Assembly (NCBI RefSeq): GCF_000240165.1
Contig: NC_017585.1
Coordinates: forward strand, 806,001 to 870,000
DNA length: 64,000 bases
Direction: 5' to 3'
Source: Streptantibioticus cattleyicolor NRRL 8057 = DSM 46488
GTDB taxonomy: Bacteria > Actinomycetota > Actinomycetes > Streptomycetales > Streptomycetaceae
Within the stretch, counting starts at the first letter, position 1. Every line of letters starts with the position of its first letter. Made by a program: the position numbers and the translations under genes. Under the pieces are notes generated by a model. The model saw only the letters and a program-made list of their open reading frames with translations, made no database searches and was not told the DNA's origin. Of this stretch, positions 42,561-53,772 are shown in pieces.

Positions 42561-43829
42561 TCAGGCCCCCTGGCGCAGCAGCTCCCGCACGGCCGGCCAC
42601 TCCGGGGTGGTCGCCGGGTACGTCCCGGTGCCGGTGGCCAGGTCCTTGAAGCCGCTGGAGGTGGCCACGCAGACCACCGGGCCGTCCCCGTCCTCCGCCG
42701 CCGCGCCCGACGCCCGCCGGGCGCGCAGTCCGGCCAGGCCCGCGGCCGAGGAGAGCTCCACCCACATCCCCTGCGCCGCCAACTCGGCGCGCGCGGCGGT
42801 CAGTTGGGCGTCGGTGACGGCCAGCGCCGCGCCGTCGCTGCGGCGTACCGCGACCACCCCCCGGTAGCCGCCGACCGGGCAGGCGATGCCGTACGCCCCG
42901 GTGGGGCCCACCGGCACCTGGGCGGCGGGCCGTCCGGCGCGCAGCGCGGCGCCCAGCGGACCGCCCGCGGCCGGCTCGCACGCGTACAACCGCGGCACGC
43001 GGTCGGCCCGCCCCAGCAGCGTCAGCTCGTGGAACCCCTTCCAGACGCCGAAGAGCAGCTCCCCGTACCCGGTCGGCACGTAGACCGCCGCCGGGACCCG
43101 GCCGAGGTCGCGGAAGATCTCGTACGCGATGGTCTTGTACCCCTCCGGGCCGAAGGGGTGGCCGGTGTGCGCGGTGTCGGTGACGCTGCTCACCGGGTGG
43201 TAGCCGAACTCCTCGACGACCCGGCGCACCAGGGGCCGCAGCCACTCGCGCTCCACGGTGACCACGGTGGCGCCGTAGGCCCGGACGAACGAGGCGACCG
43301 CGGGCGGGGTGTGCGGGGAGGTGAAGACCGCGCAGCGCAGCCCGGCGCGCGCCGCGTAGGCCGCCGCCGCGGCGCCGTGGTTGCCGGAGGAGGCCACCAC
43401 CACCCCCGGCGCCCCGGACTCCTTGGCGGCGCTCACCGCGACCCGGTTCAGCCGGTCCTTGTGGCTCCACGTCGGGTTGCGCGACTCGTCCTTGACGTGG
43501 ACGCCGCCGCCGATCGGCACCAGCGGGGTGTTGCCCTCGCCGAGCCCCGGCGCGGCCAGCGGTGGCAGCAGCGGCGCCCACCGTTCCAGCCCGGGCCCGG
43601 CCGGCCGCCGGAACAGGTCCTCCGGCACCGCCGCGTAGTCGTACTCGACCTCCAGCGGATACACCGTGTCCCCGTCGGCCGTGCGCGGGCACCCCGCGGT
43701 CAGCGGCGGCCACAGCGGATAGCGCACCGATGGGTCCCCCAGCGAACGCTGCCCGGTCGCCAGCGAACGCGCGGGGTGGTACGGGACGGCTTCGGGTTCC
43801 CTGGGCGACGACTCCATGGAGTGGATCAT
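42561..43829 (-). CDS. Threonine-synthase-like PLP-dependent enzyme
   Basis: The 422-residue enzyme has the fold II PLP domain of threonine synthase and threonine dehydratase. The PLP lysine is in NPTWSHKDRLNRVAVSAA, preceded by EGNTPLVPIGG and followed by VVASSGNHGAAAAAYAARAG, the substrate and phosphate loops. Threonine synthases, diaminopropionate lyases and cysteate synthases share these motifs, so the exact reaction is uncertain. ATG 43829 is used, with a second start (MESSPREPEAVPY) at 43817. It stands divergent from a gene of unknown function at 43882. A housekeeping threonine synthase would normally lie elsewhere with thrB. Confidence 0.75.
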   Translation of the reverse strand: MIHSMESSPREPEAVPYHPARSLATGQRSLGDPSVRYPLWPPLTAGCPRTADGDTVYPLEVEYDYAAVPEDLFRRPAGPGLERWAPLLPPLAAPGLGEGNTPLVPIGGGVHVKDESRNPTWSHKDRLNRVAVSAAKESGAPGVVVASSGNHGAAAAAYAARAGLRCAVFTSPHTPPAVASFVRAYGATVVTVEREWLRPLVRRVVEEFGYHPVSSVTDTAHTGHPFGPEGYKTIAYEIFRDLGRVPAAVYVPTGYGELLFGVWKGFHELTLLGRADRVPRLYACEPAAGGPLGAALRAGRPAAQVPVGPTGAYGIACPVGGYRGVVAVRRSDGAALAVTDAQLTAARAELAAQGMWVELSSAAGLAGLRARRASGAAAEDGDGPVVCVATSSGFKDLATGTGTYPATTPEWPAVRELLRQGA

Positions 43830-43881
43830 GCCAGGCGGCGGCCGGGGACGGCCACGGGTGCGAACGCGGACGGCGCGGCCG

Positions 43882-44838
43882 ATGATGGTGTCCGTGGACG
43901 GTTCCCGCGGCCCCGGCCGTGGTGCGGACCCGGCGGATTGCGCGCGCGAGGCGGACGGCGATCCGCTGTGGCGGGGGCTGGCCGGTTTCGCGGCGGTGCC
44001 GGTGCGGGAGACGCGGGTCAGGCGGGAGCTGGCAGCCCGGCTGCTGGCGTCGCCGGGGGCCCGCGAGCGGCTCGCCGGGGGCGCGCGGGGGGCGGACCGG
44101 CGGGCGGCCGTGCTGGACGTGGCCCGCCTCGACGTGGCGGAGGCGGGCGAACGGGACTGGACGCGGCGGGCCGAGTCGTGGCTGACCGCGGTGCGGGCGA
44201 CGTGGTGGGAGTCGGCGGCGTTCTGCGCGGACGTGGCGTGGACGGCCCGGCGGGAGGGGTACGGCCCGGCGTGGCGGCTCACCGTGGCCGACGTGCTCGC
44301 CCCCCGGCTGCCGCCGCCCGCCGCCCGCGCCCGGCTCCATCTGTACGCCCTCGGGCTGCGGTACGACTTCCGGTGCGACGCCCTGCGGTCGCTCTTCGCC
44401 GCCCACCCCGTGCCGGTGGCGGCGCTGGACCCGTACAGCCGGGCGCTGCACGCCTTCGCCGTGCTCGGGGAGTCCGATCCGGCGGGCCTGGGGGCGCTGG
44501 AGGCGGTGCCGGCCGCGGCGGGGGACGACGTCAAGACGCTCCACGCGCTGCTGCACGGACTGTGGCTCGGCGTCGACCTGCCGGACGGCCCGCTGCGCAC
44601 CCTGGCGCTGGTCGGCCATCCGGCGTTCGCCGTCCGCGAGGACCCGATCGCCGGGTACCGGGAGGCGTGCGCGCTGCGCCGGCTGCGCCGCTACCGGGCG
44701 GCCACCGCCGCCATCGAGCGGGCCCTGGACGGTCTGCCGCCCGGCACGGAGGAGTCGGTCCGCCGCGACCTGCTGCGTGAGCGCCTGGTGATCACGGCGA
44801 TGGCGGGCGCCGGGCGAGATCGTTCCGGGGGACGGTGA
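43882..44838 (+). CDS. Hypothetical protein, helical repeats
   Basis: The 318-residue product is alanine- and arginine-rich and mostly helical, with no signal peptide or membrane segment. The C-terminal part (YREACALRRLRRYRAATAAI and on) has the look of a TPR-like helical hairpin, but I cannot identify a domain. Codon third positions are strongly G/C, supporting a real gene. ATG 43882 and 43885 are both possible. It is divergent from the threonine-synthase-like gene and convergent with an SRPBCC protein gene. Confidence 0.65.
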   Translation: MMVSVDGSRGPGRGADPADCAREADGDPLWRGLAGFAAVPVRETRVRRELAARLLASPGARERLAGGARGADRRAAVLDVARLDVAEAGERDWTRRAESWLTAVRATWWESAAFCADVAWTARREGYGPAWRLTVADVLAPRLPPPAARARLHLYALGLRYDFRCDALRSLFAAHPVPVAALDPYSRALHAFAVLGESDPAGLGALEAVPAAAGDDVKTLHALLHGLWLGVDLPDGPLRTLALVGHPAFAVREDPIAGYREACALRRLRRYRAATAAIERALDGLPPGTEESVRRDLLRERLVITAMAGAGRDRSGGR

Positions 44839-44871
44839 CAGGGCGCCATCCGGGGGGTACCGGATGAGCGG

Positions 44872-45342
44872 TCAGGGCATGAGCCATGGCTCGGTGGGCA
44901 GCGGTTCCCCGGTCTCGACCAGCGTCTTGAGGTTGGCGAGCACCGCCGTCCAGCCCGCCGCGGCGGCGGCGCGTTCGTCCTCGTCGGCGAGGTCCTCGTG
45001 GGTCACGGTGAGCCGGACGATGCCGTCGTGCCCCTGGATGCCGAAGGTGACCCGGGAGGGGACGCCGGCCGCCTCGCCGTCCGGCGACGCCCAAGTGGTG
45101 ACGAGACGGTGCGGCGGGGCGCTCTCGACCACCGTGCCCACCACGTCCGCGACCCCGCTGCCGTCGGTACGCCGGTGCTCCCACCGCGACCCCGGCCGCC
45201 AGTCCGAGACGTTGGCGTGCCCCCAGTACCGCGCGGTCAGCTCCGGATCGGTCAGCGCCCGCCACACCTGCTCCGGCGTGCCCGCCACGTACGTGGCGTT
45301 GGCATACGCCGCCCGGACGTCCGGCACCTCGGCATCGCTCAT
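44872..45342 (-). CDS. SRPBCC (AHSA1-like) protein
   Basis: The 156-residue protein has the START/Bet v1-like helix-grip fold of the AHSA1 group. Recognisable segments are YVAGTPEQVWRALTDPELTA (about residues 18-37), YWGHANVSDWRPGSRWEHRR and the C-terminal helix ERAAAAAGWTAVLANLKTLV. Such proteins often sit with ArsR regulators in toxin or stress loci, but none is here. ATG 45342 is used. The ligand is unknown. Confidence 0.87.
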   Translation of the reverse strand: MSDAEVPDVRAAYANATYVAGTPEQVWRALTDPELTARYWGHANVSDWRPGSRWEHRRTDGSGVADVVGTVVESAPPHRLVTTWASPDGEAAGVPSRVTFGIQGHDGIVRLTVTHEDLADEDERAAAAAGWTAVLANLKTLVETGEPLPTEPWLMP

Positions 45343-45494
45343 GGCGTCATCCGCCCGTCGTCACGGAAACCGGGCCCGCGTCCTCGGCGAGCCCCGGACG
45401 CGGCCAGCCTACGAGGGGGCGGTGGCCGCCGCGACCCGGGCGGGGTGGGGGGCGCGGCGGTGCGCGGGACGGATCACTTCCGGCCGGGGTGCTC

Positions 45495-45500
45495 TATGAT
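45495..45500 (+). promoter_or_regulatory. Possible -10 element of the ABC operon
   Basis: TATGAT lies 97 bp upstream of the transporter operon start and just before a short dyad GTGCGC...GCGCAC. A convincing -35 element could not be assigned, so this is a weak call. Confidence 0.3.
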
Positions 45501-45596
45501 GTGCGCGCTCGACCGTGTGCGCACGTCATCCGCAAGTTCGTTGGCCGTCGGTAAGTGATCCGTCCGCTGTTGTGAACTCCAGGAAGGCCGAAGCCC

Positions 45597-46484
45597 GTGC
45601 CCCGGACCGCACCTGTACGTCGTCGCATGTCCACCCTCGCGTTCGCCGTGGCCGGGCTGGTGCTCGCCGCGGGGTGCTCGTCGACCGGAGGGGCGAAGGG
45701 GGCGACGGCCGACGGGGTGCCGTTGGTGGCCGCCGGGCGGCTGAAAACCTGCACCCATCTGCCGTACCCGCCCTTCCAGTTCGAGCGTGGCGGCAAGGTG
45801 GTCGGCTTCGACGTGGACCTGCTCGACCTGGTGGCCAAGCGCCTCGGGGTGCGCCAGGAGATCGTGGACACCCCGTTCGAGAACATCAAGACCGGGGCGT
45901 TCCTCAACTCCGGCCAGTGCGACGTGGCGGCGGCCGGGATGACGATCACCGCGGAGCGCCGCAAGAACATCGACTTCTCGGTGCCGTACTTCGACGCCAC
46001 CCAGGCGGTGGTCACCCGCAAGGACAGCGGCATCACCTCGCTCGCCGACGTCAAGGCGAAGAAGCGCAAGCTGGGGGCGCAGGCGCAGACCACCGGCGAG
46101 GACTACGCCGACCGGGGCGGCTTCGACCCGGTCTCCTTCGACACCTCCGACGCGCTCCTCAACGGCCTGCGCACCGGCCAGGTGGCCGCCGTCATCGTCG
46201 ACTACCCGGTGGCCCGCGGCTGGCTGAAGGACCCCGCCAACTCCGGCCCGTTCCACCAGGTCGACAACCTCCACACCGGTGAGCAGTACGGCATCGGCGT
46301 CAAGAAGGGCAACAACAAACTGCTCGCGGCGATCGACAAGGCGATCACCGACGCCAGGGCGGACGGCACCTACCGGAGTCTGTACGAGAAGTGGATCGGC
46401 CCGCTGCCGTCGTCCGGCTCGCCGGGGCGGTCCATCGCCTCGGGTGAGCCCGCCCCGGCCGGCTCGGCCTCGGAGCGTTCATGA
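45597..46484 (+). CDS. Polar amino-acid ABC transporter substrate-binding lipoprotein
   Basis: The 295-residue protein has a lipobox (VLAAGCSS, about residues 21-28), so it is a lipid-anchored solute-binding protein. The SBP_bac_3 features are [54 protein letters not shown] and [14 protein letters not shown] near the end. Family members bind polar amino acids such as glutamate or glutamine. The start is GTG 45597, with AGGAAGG upstream. Its stop overlaps the permease start as ATGA, and the ATPase follows, so all three form one operon. Confidence 0.93.
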   Translation: MPRTAPVRRRMSTLAFAVAGLVLAAGCSSTGGAKGATADGVPLVAAGRLKTCTHLPYPPFQFERGGKVVGFDVDLLDLVAKRLGVRQEIVDTPFENIKTGAFLNSGQCDVAAAGMTITAERRKNIDFSVPYFDATQAVVTRKDSGITSLADVKAKKRKLGAQAQTTGEDYADRGGFDPVSFDTSDALLNGLRTGQVAAVIVDYPVARGWLKDPANSGPFHQVDNLHTGEQYGIGVKKGNNKLLAAIDKAITDARADGTYRSLYEKWIGPLPSSGSPGRSIASGEPAPAGSASERS

Positions 46485-47344
46485 CCTCGGCCACCGGCCG
46501 TACCACCAGCGGCGGCCCGCGCCCGGACACCGGGAGGGCCGGCGACGGCCGCCGTCTGACGAGGCGTCAGAGAAGGCGGCTGGTACGCGGCGCGCAGTAC
46601 GCGGTCTTCGTCGCGGCGGTCGCGGCCGTGGCGGCGGGCGCCGACTGGGGGCGGCTGGCGAACCAGTTCGCCCAGCCGGCGCTCTTCCGGCAGCTCTTCC
46701 CGGAGATCATCACGGTGGCGCTGCGCAACACCGTGCTCTACACGGTCGCCGGCTTCGTCTCCGGACTGGTGCTGGCGGTGCCGCTGGCGTTGATGCGGCT
46801 GTCGTCGGTGGCGCCGTACCGCTGGGCGGCGGGGGTGTACATCGAGTTCTTCCGCGGACTGCCCGCCCTGCTGATCTTCATCTTCGTCGGGGTCGCGGTG
46901 CCGTTGGCGTTCCCCGGCACGCAGATCGCCGGGGGCACGTACGGCAAGGTGGCGGTGGCGCTGGGGCTGGTCTCCGCCGCGTACATGGCGGAGACGATCC
47001 GGGCCGGCATCCAGGCGGTGCCCAAGGGGCAGGTGGAGGCGGCCCGTTCGCTGGGCTTCTCGGCGCGCCGGGCGATGGTCTCGGTGGTGATGCCGCAGGC
47101 GCTGCGCATCGTCATCCCGCCGCTCACCAACGAACTGGTGCTGCTCTTCAAGGACTCCTCGCTGGTGCTCTTCCTCGGCGTCACCCTCCAGGAACGCGAA
47201 CTGGCCAAGTACGGCCGCGACCTGGCCAGCGAGAGCGCCAACTCCACCCCCATCCTGGTCGCCGGCGTCTGCTACCTGCTGGTCACCGTGCCCCTGGGCT
47301 ACCTGGTACGACGCCTGGAGAACCGCACCGGAAGGGGACGCTGA
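46481..47344 (+). CDS. Amino-acid ABC transporter permease
   Basis: The 287-residue membrane protein has five hydrophobic segments in the HisM/GlnP arrangement. An N-terminal cytoplasmic arm of about 30 residues precedes them. The EAA loop is [20 protein letters not shown] (about residues 175-194), which contacts the ATPase. Its ATG overlaps the preceding stop by four bases. No second permease is present, so it probably works as a homodimer with the ATPase at 47347. The predicted substrate is a polar amino acid. Confidence 0.92.
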   Translation: MTSATGRTTSGGPRPDTGRAGDGRRLTRRQRRRLVRGAQYAVFVAAVAAVAAGADWGRLANQFAQPALFRQLFPEIITVALRNTVLYTVAGFVSGLVLAVPLALMRLSSVAPYRWAAGVYIEFFRGLPALLIFIFVGVAVPLAFPGTQIAGGTYGKVAVALGLVSAAYMAETIRAGIQAVPKGQVEAARSLGFSARRAMVSVVMPQALRIVIPPLTNELVLLFKDSSLVLFLGVTLQERELAKYGRDLASESANSTPILVAGVCYLLVTVPLGYLVRRLENRTGRGR

Positions 47345-47346
47345 CC

Positions 47347-48150
47347 ATGGCCGGGACGACCGACGCGGCGACCGAGGTCGACGTCCGCGCGCTGCGCAAG
47401 ACGTTCGGCACCGGAGCCGACGCCAACGAGGTGCTGCGCGGCATCGACCTGAGCGTCGCGGCCGGCCAGGTCGTCTGCGTGATCGGCCCCTCCGGCTCGG
47501 GCAAGTCGACCCTGCTGCGCTGCGTCAACCTGCTGGAGGAGCCGACCTCGGGGCAGGTCTTCGTGGGCGGCACCGAGGTCACCGATCCGGACGTGGACAT
47601 CGACGCGGTACGCCGCCGGATCGGCATGGTCTTCCAGCACTTCAACCTCTTCCCGCACCTGACCGTCACCGGCAACCTGACGCTGCCGCAGCGCCGGGTG
47701 CTCGGCCGGGGCCGGGCCCGTGCCGCGGCCGTCGCGGCGGAGAACCTGGCCCGGGTGGGGCTCGCCGACAAGGCCGACGCCTACCCCGCGCAGCTCTCCG
47801 GCGGCCAGCAGCAACGGGTCGCCATCGCCCGGGCGCTGGCGATGGGGCCGGAGGTGATGCTCTTCGACGAGCCCACCTCGGCGCTCGACCCCGAACTCGT
47901 CGGAGACGTGCTCGCCGTGATGCGCTCCCTCGCCGACGACGGCATGACCATGATCGTGGTCACCCATGAGATGGGGTTCGCCCGCGAGGTGGCCGACCGG
48001 GTGGTCTTCATGGACGGCGGTCGCATCGTGGAGGAGGGCACACCGCACGACGTCCTCACCACACCACGCGAGGAACGCACCCGCGCCTTCCTGGCCCGGG
48101 TCGCCGCCCCGGTGCCGGCCCCTCCGGTCCCGGACGGCGACGGCCGCTAG
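47347..48150 (+). CDS. Amino-acid ABC transporter ATP-binding protein
   Basis: The 267-residue ATPase has all expected motifs. Walker A is [13 protein letters not shown] (about residues 49-61), the Q-loop is [13 protein letters not shown], the ABC signature is [15 protein letters not shown] and Walker B is [13 protein letters not shown]. The switch histidine is in [14 protein letters not shown]. It powers uptake by the adjoining binding protein and permease. The ATG at 47347 starts two bases after the permease stop. The gene ends six bases from the convergent GH15 gene. Confidence 0.95.
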   Translation: MAGTTDAATEVDVRALRKTFGTGADANEVLRGIDLSVAAGQVVCVIGPSGSGKSTLLRCVNLLEEPTSGQVFVGGTEVTDPDVDIDAVRRRIGMVFQHFNLFPHLTVTGNLTLPQRRVLGRGRARAAAVAAENLARVGLADKADAYPAQLSGGQQQRVAIARALAMGPEVMLFDEPTSALDPELVGDVLAVMRSLADDGMTMIVVTHEMGFAREVADRVVFMDGGRIVEEGTPHDVLTTPREERTRAFLARVAAPVPAPPVPDGDGR

Positions 48151-48156
48151 CCGGTC

Positions 48157-49998
<1,842 letters not shown>

Positions 49999-50058
49999 GC
50001 CGGACGCCTCCCACCCGGTCGCAGCGGTACGGGCGTACTTCCATGGTAAAGCGTGAGG

Positions 50059-50682
50059 TCACCGGGTGCGTGGTGGAGGCGGCCCCGGCGGTGGGTCCGC
50101 GGGGCGCGTGAGCCCGGCCGCCACCCGGCGCGCGGTGCGGGCGATCTCCGGATCCGGGTCGTGCTCGGCCAGCTCCAGCAGGGTCCGGCGGTACTCGGAC
50201 CAGCCGGCGTAGGCCATCGCCCGCACCGCGGCCTCGCGCACCCGGGGGTCGTCGTCCCTGGCGGCCCACTCCACCACGGCGATCACCGCCCCGTCGGGGT
50301 CCGGCGGGGAGGCGACGCCGAGGCGGCGCACCGCCCTGGCCCGGCCCGCCGGGTACACCCGCACCGTGGCCTCCAGGACCAGGTCCTCCAGCGGCCAGAC
50401 GGCCACCCCCGCGCCGATCGCGGCCACCAGACGGGCCCGTGCCCCGGCGTCCTCGCCGGCCACGACGACGTACCGTTCGGCCATCAGCTCGTCCTCGACG
50501 TAGTGCACCGAGGTGTCGCCGCCGGCGTCCCACCTGATCTCGAAGTGGACGCCGTTCGCCGGGTCCCGGGGGACGTGGCCGGCCAGCCGCCAGCCCCGGG
50601 CGTCCGCGAGGTTCCGCAGATCCCGCACGGTCACCGAATCCCTCACCACGATCCGGTGACTCATGGGTCGATCGCCAGACAT
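50059..50682 (-). CDS. HEAT-repeat domain protein
   Basis: The 207-residue protein has an N-terminal region of about 100 residues without a recognised domain (MSHRIVVRDSVTVRDLRNLA and following). A C-terminal HEAT-like repeat region follows, for example RDDDPRVREAAVRAMAYAGW and HDPDPEIARTARRVAAGL. ATG 50682 has GAGGAAGG upstream. It lies 60 bp upstream of the GH15 gene on the same strand and may be in one transcript with it. The function is unknown. Confidence 0.75.
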   Translation of the reverse strand: MSGDRPMSHRIVVRDSVTVRDLRNLADARGWRLAGHVPRDPANGVHFEIRWDAGGDTSVHYVEDELMAERYVVVAGEDAGARARLVAAIGAGVAVWPLEDLVLEATVRVYPAGRARAVRRLGVASPPDPDGAVIAVVEWAARDDDPRVREAAVRAMAYAGWSEYRRTLLELAEHDPDPEIARTARRVAAGLTRPADPPPGPPPPRTR

Positions 50683-50920
50683 CGTGCCTTCCTCGCCGGT
50701 CGGGGACAGTCGCCTCGTGCAGTGTCGCACCGGAGACTGACGCTCCATCAGTAAACGTGCCAAACCGGGTAGTCGGCCGCCGAGAGCTTCGTGCCCGGAC
50801 CGGGTGACCCCTAGGGGGCCGGGTCATCCCGGGTGGGGAGGAAGGGATGGTTCCGGGGGTGAGATGCCTTCCCCCTCCAGGGTGACGCCGTTACGTGTGG
50901 TGCGTTCTAGCGTCCTCGGC

Positions 50921-52084
50921 ATGACACGAATACGTCGCACGGCCGCAGCCGCCGTGCTCGCGCTCGTCCTGCCGCTACCGGTGCTCGCCGCGGTCCCGGC
51001 CTCGGCAGCCGCCCCCGTCGCGGCGTCCGAGACCCGGGAGAGACCCGCGCAACTGCCCCGCCCCACCGGTCCGTACGCGGTCGGCCGGGAGATCCTGCAC
51101 CTCGTCGACGAGCACCGGCAGGACCCGTGGGTGCCGTCGGCGGGACCGCGGCAGCTCATGGTGTCGATGTACTACCCCGCCCGGCCCGGCACCGGCGGAC
51201 CGGCCCCGTACATGACCATCGACGCGGCCCGGATGATGCTCCAGATGAAGCTGCCGGGCACCACGGTCCCGCCGGAGCTGGTCAGCGGGACCCGCACCTG
51301 GTCGCGCACCGGCGCGCGTCCGGAGCACGGCAGGTTCCCGCTGGTCGTCCTCTCGCCCGGCTTCACCATGCCGCGCACCGAACTCACCTCGCTGGCCGAG
51401 GAGTTGACCAGTCGCGGTTACGTCGTCGCCCTGGTCGACCACACCTACGAGAACTCCGGCACCACCTTCCCCGACGGGCGGACGCTCCCCTGTGCCATCT
51501 GCGACAAGCCGCCGGCGGGCGGACCCGGGGTGGTGGCGGAGAGCCGGGCGAAGGACATCTCGTTCGTCATCGATCAGCTGACGAGCCGTCACCCGGCCTG
51601 GCGCTACGCCCACCTGATCGACGCCAGGCGGATCGGGGTGGCCGGCCACTCCCTCGGCGGCGACGCCGCGGTGACCACGATGGCCGCCGACAAGCGGGTA
51701 CGGGCCGGGGTCAACCTCGACGGCACCATGTTCGCGCCGGTCCCCGGGAACGGGCTGGGCGGCCGGCCCTTCATGCTCATGGGCCACGCCCTGCCGGCCG
51801 GCCAGGAGGACGAGACCTGGACGAGCGGCTGGGCCCACCTCGACGGCTGGAAACGCTGGCTGACCGTCAACGGCGCCAACCACAGCAGCTTCACCGACCT
51901 CCAGATCCTCGCCGACCGGATCGGCGTCCCCGAACCACCCGGCACCACGATCTCCGCTCCGCGGTCGGTCCAGCTCACCCGCACCTACGTCGGTGCCTTC
52001 TTCGACCTGCACCTGAAGGGCATCGCGCAGCCGGTCCTGGACGGCCCCACCGCGGCCGACCCGGAGGTCACCTTCCACCCGTGA
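50921..52084 (+). CDS. Secreted alpha/beta hydrolase (PAF-acetylhydrolase/lipase type)
   Basis: The 387-residue protein has a Sec signal peptide (AAAAVLALVLPLPVLAAVPA, cleaved near ASAAAP). The alpha/beta hydrolase fold shows the oxyanion region VVLSPGFTMPRTEL and the nucleophile elbow GVAGHSLGGDAAV. The catalytic aspartate and histidine candidates are in VNLDGTMF and NGANHSSFTD. The family resembles platelet-activating-factor acetylhydrolases and poly(ester) hydrolases. ATG 50921 has no ribosome site, so the transcript may be leaderless. The gene has no functional neighbours. Confidence 0.87.
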   Translation: MTRIRRTAAAAVLALVLPLPVLAAVPASAAAPVAASETRERPAQLPRPTGPYAVGREILHLVDEHRQDPWVPSAGPRQLMVSMYYPARPGTGGPAPYMTIDAARMMLQMKLPGTTVPPELVSGTRTWSRTGARPEHGRFPLVVLSPGFTMPRTELTSLAEELTSRGYVVALVDHTYENSGTTFPDGRTLPCAICDKPPAGGPGVVAESRAKDISFVIDQLTSRHPAWRYAHLIDARRIGVAGHSLGGDAAVTTMAADKRVRAGVNLDGTMFAPVPGNGLGGRPFMLMGHALPAGQEDETWTSGWAHLDGWKRWLTVNGANHSSFTDLQILADRIGVPEPPGTTISAPRSVQLTRTYVGAFFDLHLKGIAQPVLDGPTAADPEVTFHP

Positions 52085-52301
52085 CACCTCGGTGCCGAGC
52101 GCCACGCGGGCGGGGCGCGTGGCGGGGGCAAGGTGGGCGCGGGCGCTCCGGTGTGCGTCCGCGCGCCGATCACGGCGCCCGACCGGGGCATTGCCGCCGG
52201 CGGGCGCCCGAGGTGACCATTTTGGAGGAAAGAGGACCAATTCATTTACTTTTCGTATGGTGACGGCGTCCTTGGCGGGGGCCGTCCGAGGGGGGAACGC
52301 C

Positions 52302-53300
52302 ATGCTGGTGGACACGACCCCGGCGCACGCCCGGCTCGTCTCGGTCGCCGGATACCGGCCCCGGGCCCGGGTCGGCAACGCCGAGCTGGTGCGGGCGGGC
52401 GCGCTGGACACCTCGGACGAGTGGATCAGGCAGCGCACCGGGATCACCGCCCGCCACCTCGCCGACGACACCGAACCCATCGAATACCTCGGCGCCCGCG
52501 CCGCTCGCACCGCGGTGCGCCGGGCCGGTCTCGCCATGGCCGACATCGACTGCGTGATCGCGGCGACCATGAGCCACGCCCGCCACGGCCGCTCCCTCGC
52601 CCGGGGCATCGCCGACCGGCTGACCCCGGCGCCCCGTGCCGCGCTCGACGTCAACGCGGCCTGCGCGGGCTTCTGTTACGCCCTGGAGATGGCCCGCACC
52701 CTGATCGGCGGACGTACCTTCGAGCGGATCGTGGTGGTCGGCGCCGAGCGGATGAGCGACATCGTCGACCACGGCGACCGCACCACCCGGGTGATCTTCG
52801 CCGACGGGGCCGGCGCCGCGGTGGTGTGCCGGTCCGGCGAGCCGGGCATCGCCGCCCCGGTGTGGGGGAGCGACACCGCCTGCCGTGACTTCCTCACCCG
52901 CCCCGCCGGGGCCGGGCCGGACGGGGCGCGCGCCCCGTGGACCCCGGGCCACCTGAAGATGCAGGGCCCCGCGCTCTACCGCTGGGTGCACGCCCATGTG
53001 CCCGAGGCGGCCCGGGCCGCGGTGCGCCGGGCCGGCGTGCGCCTGGAGGACCTGCGCGTCTTCGTCCCCCACCAGGCCAACGACCGCATGATCAGCGGGA
53101 TCGTGGCCGCCCTCGACCTGCCGCCGACGGTGACCGTGGCCCGCGACATCACCCGTACCGGCAACACCTCCGCGGCCTCCATCCCGCTGGCCCTGGACGC
53201 CCTGCTCCACCGCGACCCGACGCTCTCCGGCGAACTCGCCCTGCTCATCGGATTCGGCGCCGGGCTGAGCTACGCGGCCCAGGTCGTCGTGGTGCCCTGA
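52302..53300 (+). CDS. Beta-ketoacyl-ACP synthase III (FabH-like)
   Basis: The 332-residue enzyme has the thiolase fold with the full KAS III catalytic triad: cysteine in VNAACAGFCYALEMA, histidine in VFVPHQANDRMIS and asparagine in TRTGNTSAASIPLA. It joins an acyl-CoA to malonyl-ACP in fatty acid or specialised-metabolite initiation. ATG 52302 follows GAGGGGGGAACGCC. No acyl carrier protein, KAS II or other fatty acid gene lies nearby, so this is a stand-alone copy, unlike the housekeeping fabH that sits with fabD-acpP-fabF. Its role is unclear. Confidence 0.88.
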   Translation: MLVDTTPAHARLVSVAGYRPRARVGNAELVRAGALDTSDEWIRQRTGITARHLADDTEPIEYLGARAARTAVRRAGLAMADIDCVIAATMSHARHGRSLARGIADRLTPAPRAALDVNAACAGFCYALEMARTLIGGRTFERIVVVGAERMSDIVDHGDRTTRVIFADGAGAAVVCRSGEPGIAAPVWGSDTACRDFLTRPAGAGPDGARAPWTPGHLKMQGPALYRWVHAHVPEAARAAVRRAGVRLEDLRVFVPHQANDRMISGIVAALDLPPTVTVARDITRTGNTSAASIPLALDALLHRDPTLSGELALLIGFGAGLSYAAQVVVVP

Positions 53301-53338
53301 ACGCCCCCGCACCCTGAACGCCCGCGCACCCGGTGCCG

Positions 53339-53638
53339 TCAGCCCCGGCGGCCCGCCCGGCCGCCCGGCGCGGCGAGCAGATGCGGGGCGTAGGTGCGTA
53401 CCGCGCCCAGCAGCCGGCGGCGCGACGGGTTCACCATCGCCTTGCCCGCCACCGTGACCGTCGGCACCGTCTCGTTGCCGCCGGCCACCGAGCGGACGAA
53501 GGCGGCGGCCTCGTGGTCGCGCCAGATGTCGACCTCGGTGAAGGGCAGCCGGGACAGCCGCAGCAGCAGCCGCAGCTTCATGCAGTACGGGCACCCCGGC
53601 CGCCAGTAGACGACCACGCCGTCGTGATCCGCGGACAT
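53339..53638 (-). CDS. Glutaredoxin-like (mycoredoxin-type) protein
   Basis: The 99-residue protein is a glutaredoxin with the active site VVYWRPGCPYCMKLRLLL (CPYC) and the TVPTVTVAGKAMVNP cis-proline region. In actinobacteria such proteins usually serve mycothiol-dependent reduction. ATG 53638 starts MSADHDGVVVYW, and the open frame upstream is not coding-like. It converges on the KAS III gene. Whether it uses mycothiol is inference from the organism group. Confidence 0.87.
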   Translation of the reverse strand: MSADHDGVVVYWRPGCPYCMKLRLLLRLSRLPFTEVDIWRDHEAAAFVRSVAGGNETVPTVTVAGKAMVNPSRRRLLGAVRTYAPHLLAAPGGRAGRRG

Positions 53639-53772
53639 GCCACCCCCTGCCGCCCGTTCCCGTGTGGCCACAGCGTAGTGCAGCATGTGCCGGTGGCGGG
53701 TGCGTTCGGTCGGGCGCGGCCGGTATGTGACGGTGCGTCAGTCGGCGTCCACGGTGTGCGGGCGGGTGCCGG

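Noticed and set aside
45495-45596. Structured leader of the ABC transporter considered as a riboswitch
   Set aside because: Only a short dyad is visible and no known riboswitch core could be matched.
52302-53300. KAS III gene considered as part of a polyketide cluster
   Set aside because: No ketosynthase, carrier protein or other assembly gene lies within the window around it.
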